A stretch of DNA of 64,000 nucleotides from Pseudolabrys sp963742345 (GTDB lineage Bacteria; Pseudomonadota; Alphaproteobacteria; Rhizobiales; Xanthobacteraceae): positions 332,704-396,703 of the forward strand of contig CAVULO010000010.1 in NCBI GenBank assembly GCA_963742345.1, read 5' to 3'. Every line of letters begins with the position of its first letter. Position 1 is the stretch's first letter. The notes beneath the pieces are model-generated. The model was not told where the DNA came from, did not search any database, and saw only the letters and a program-made list of their open reading frames with translations. The position numbers and the translations under genes were made by a program. Of the stretch, positions 63,117 through 64,000 are shown piece by piece.

Positions 63117-63401
63117 CCTGCCGGCGCCGGATCTCAACCGACGGGGCGAGGCCGTCGATTCGTATTGCGTGGATGCCTCGGCCTGCTGCCGCACGCGCTG
63201 CCGGAGCTCGTGGCCTTGTTCCTGCCGCTCTCCGCGTGGATGGTGGCGAGCCGCCGCAAGGAATGGGATCGCCTGCTGGCGGCGACATTTGTGACCGTCG
63301 GGGTCGCGGTTCCGATGCTGGTGCTGACGGGCCTGTGGGAGGTCTTCGTGGCGCCACACGTGCTGACGGCGATCTTCGGACACGGGCTCAAGACGCACTG
63401 A
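63117..63401 (+). CDS. SpoIIM-like membrane protein, C-terminal fragment
   Basis: The frame is open from a TGA at 63114 to a stop at 63,401. From residue about 15 it reads LRGCLGLLPHALPELVALFLPLSAWMVASRRKEWDRLLAATFVTVGVAVPMLVLTGLWEVFVAP, two membrane helices resembling the C-terminus of stage II sporulation protein M-type proteins of actinobacteria. The front helices are missing, and there is no good start (TTG 63165 only). It is head-to-head with the truncated gene before it. Confidence 0.5.
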   Translation, partial: PAGAGSQPTGRGRRFVLRGCLGLLPHALPELVALFLPLSAWMVASRRKEWDRLLAATFVTVGVAVPMLVLTGLWEVFVAPHVLTAIFGHGLKTH

Positions 63402-63461
63402 GGTCCGCGCCGCGGACCGCGACGTCTCGTCGCCGGCGACCGACCGGTAGACCTTCGGGCG

Positions 63462-63969
63462 ATGTTCGTCATGATCTCCGGCCCTCCAGGGTCCGGCAAG
63501 AGCACGCTTTCCCGCCCGATCGCCGAGGAGCTGCGCCTTCCGCTGATCGCCAAGGATGCGCTGATGGACGTGCTCGGGTATCCGGCCAGCGTCGAGGAGA
63601 GCCGAGTCCTCGGCCGTGCCGCGGTGATGGCGATGCTCAACGTCGCCGCGTCATCGCGACAGGGCGCGGTGCTCGACAGCACGTTCTTTCCAGACGCGTT
63701 CGCACAGCCAGATCGCTGCCGGGACCCCTCGTCGAGGTCCACTGCCGCTGTCCCCGCACGGTCGCGGTCGCGCGATCACGGCCAGGAGCCCCAGCCGCCA
63801 CGCGGGGCACCTGGACGCCGACCGCCAGCCGGACGAGCTGTGGAATGACGAGAACACGCGCCCGACCGGCATTGCTCCGGCGATCGTCGTAGATACGACC
63901 GAGCCGGTCGACGTCGCTGCCGTCGTCCGTCAGATCCAGGAACTGGCACGCCCGGCTTCGACCATATGA
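63462..63969 (+). pseudogene. P-loop kinase-like protein, two frameshifts
   Basis: ATG 63462 starts FVMISGPPGSGKSTLSRPIAEELRLPLIAKDALMD, with Walker A GPPGSGKST and the DxLxD-type lid helix of the AAA_33/zeta-toxin-like kinases. After LDSTFFPDAF (near 63,700) the reading passes to a second frame (LVEVHCRCPRTVAVAR), then to a third ending PTGIAPAIVVDTTEPVDVAAVVRQIQELARPAS and stopping at 63,969. Joined length about 168. Its substrate is unknown; small-molecule phosphotransfer is likely. Confidence 0.7.
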
Positions 63970-64000
63970 CGGCGAGATGCCGTTGCGCTACGCGCCGACG

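Overview
The window looks like a chimera of at least three unrelated stretches of DNA. Positions 1 to about 49,200 read as one alphaproteobacterial segment. It is probably Rhizobiales, close to Bradyrhizobium/Rhodopseudomonas, judged from gene content, TAT-dependent Bug and Liv-type receptors, FixK-type regulatory boxes and dispersed palindromic repeats; this is inference. Positions about 49,205 to 60,157 look like a different phylum, perhaps Acidobacteriota (low confidence), and are full of frameshifts. Positions about 60,160 to 64,000 look actinobacterial. Two genes are cut where the segments meet.

Region 1 (0-11.4 kb) holds a low-oxygen fermentation operon on the minus strand: pflB (broken by four frameshifts), pflA, an AspT-family acid exporter and focA. 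Divergent from it is a DUF2254 membrane protein. Next come a GNAT/membrane-protein pair, small secreted proteins, a Crp/FNR-type regulator of the FixK kind and an OsmC-like protein.

Region 2 (11.5-21 kb) holds a 1,080-residue exported protein with a beta-propeller-like front and a cysteine-rich back half. It also has small secreted and membrane proteins, a 14-bp tandem repeat, a VIT-like protein, a Ca2+/H+ antiporter, a TorF-type porin and a SulP transporter.

Region 3 (20.9-29 kb) is a second low-oxygen carbon module: PPK2, a small unknown, FabI with an N-terminal extension, a phasin with a small partner, a PhaC-like DUF3141 protein, phosphate acetyltransferase and acetate kinase. Six sites matching TTGAT-N4-ATCAA lie before these genes and those of region 1. 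Most sit 62-81 bases from a start codon, so regions 1 and 3 look like one FixK-controlled response.

Region 4 (29-40 kb) is general accessory sequence: a Bug receptor, a 140-bp tandem repeat array, a Nudix hydrolase, three related small exported proteins, a lytic transglycosylase, an ABC receptor, the translation factor EttA, a D-2-hydroxyacid dehydrogenase and a decarboxylase-type amidohydrolase.

Region 5 (40.3-49.2 kb) is one plus-strand catabolic cluster: IclR regulator, cyclase, cupin, SDR, 3-hydroxyacyl-CoA dehydrogenase, a complete Liv-type ABC importer, and an amidohydrolase cut off by the first junction.

Region 6 (49.2-60.16 kb) has nfeD facing a tight minus-strand operon aroC-def-fmt-argJ-unknown-GH20-lipoprotein, followed by a TPR protein and an M50 protease with TPRs. 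Region 7 (60.16-64 kb) has a DUF1707-like fragment, YdeI-like and TetR genes divergent from a two-domain VOC protein, and several truncated or frameshifted genes. No rRNA, tRNA, CRISPR array, transposase or phage gene was seen.
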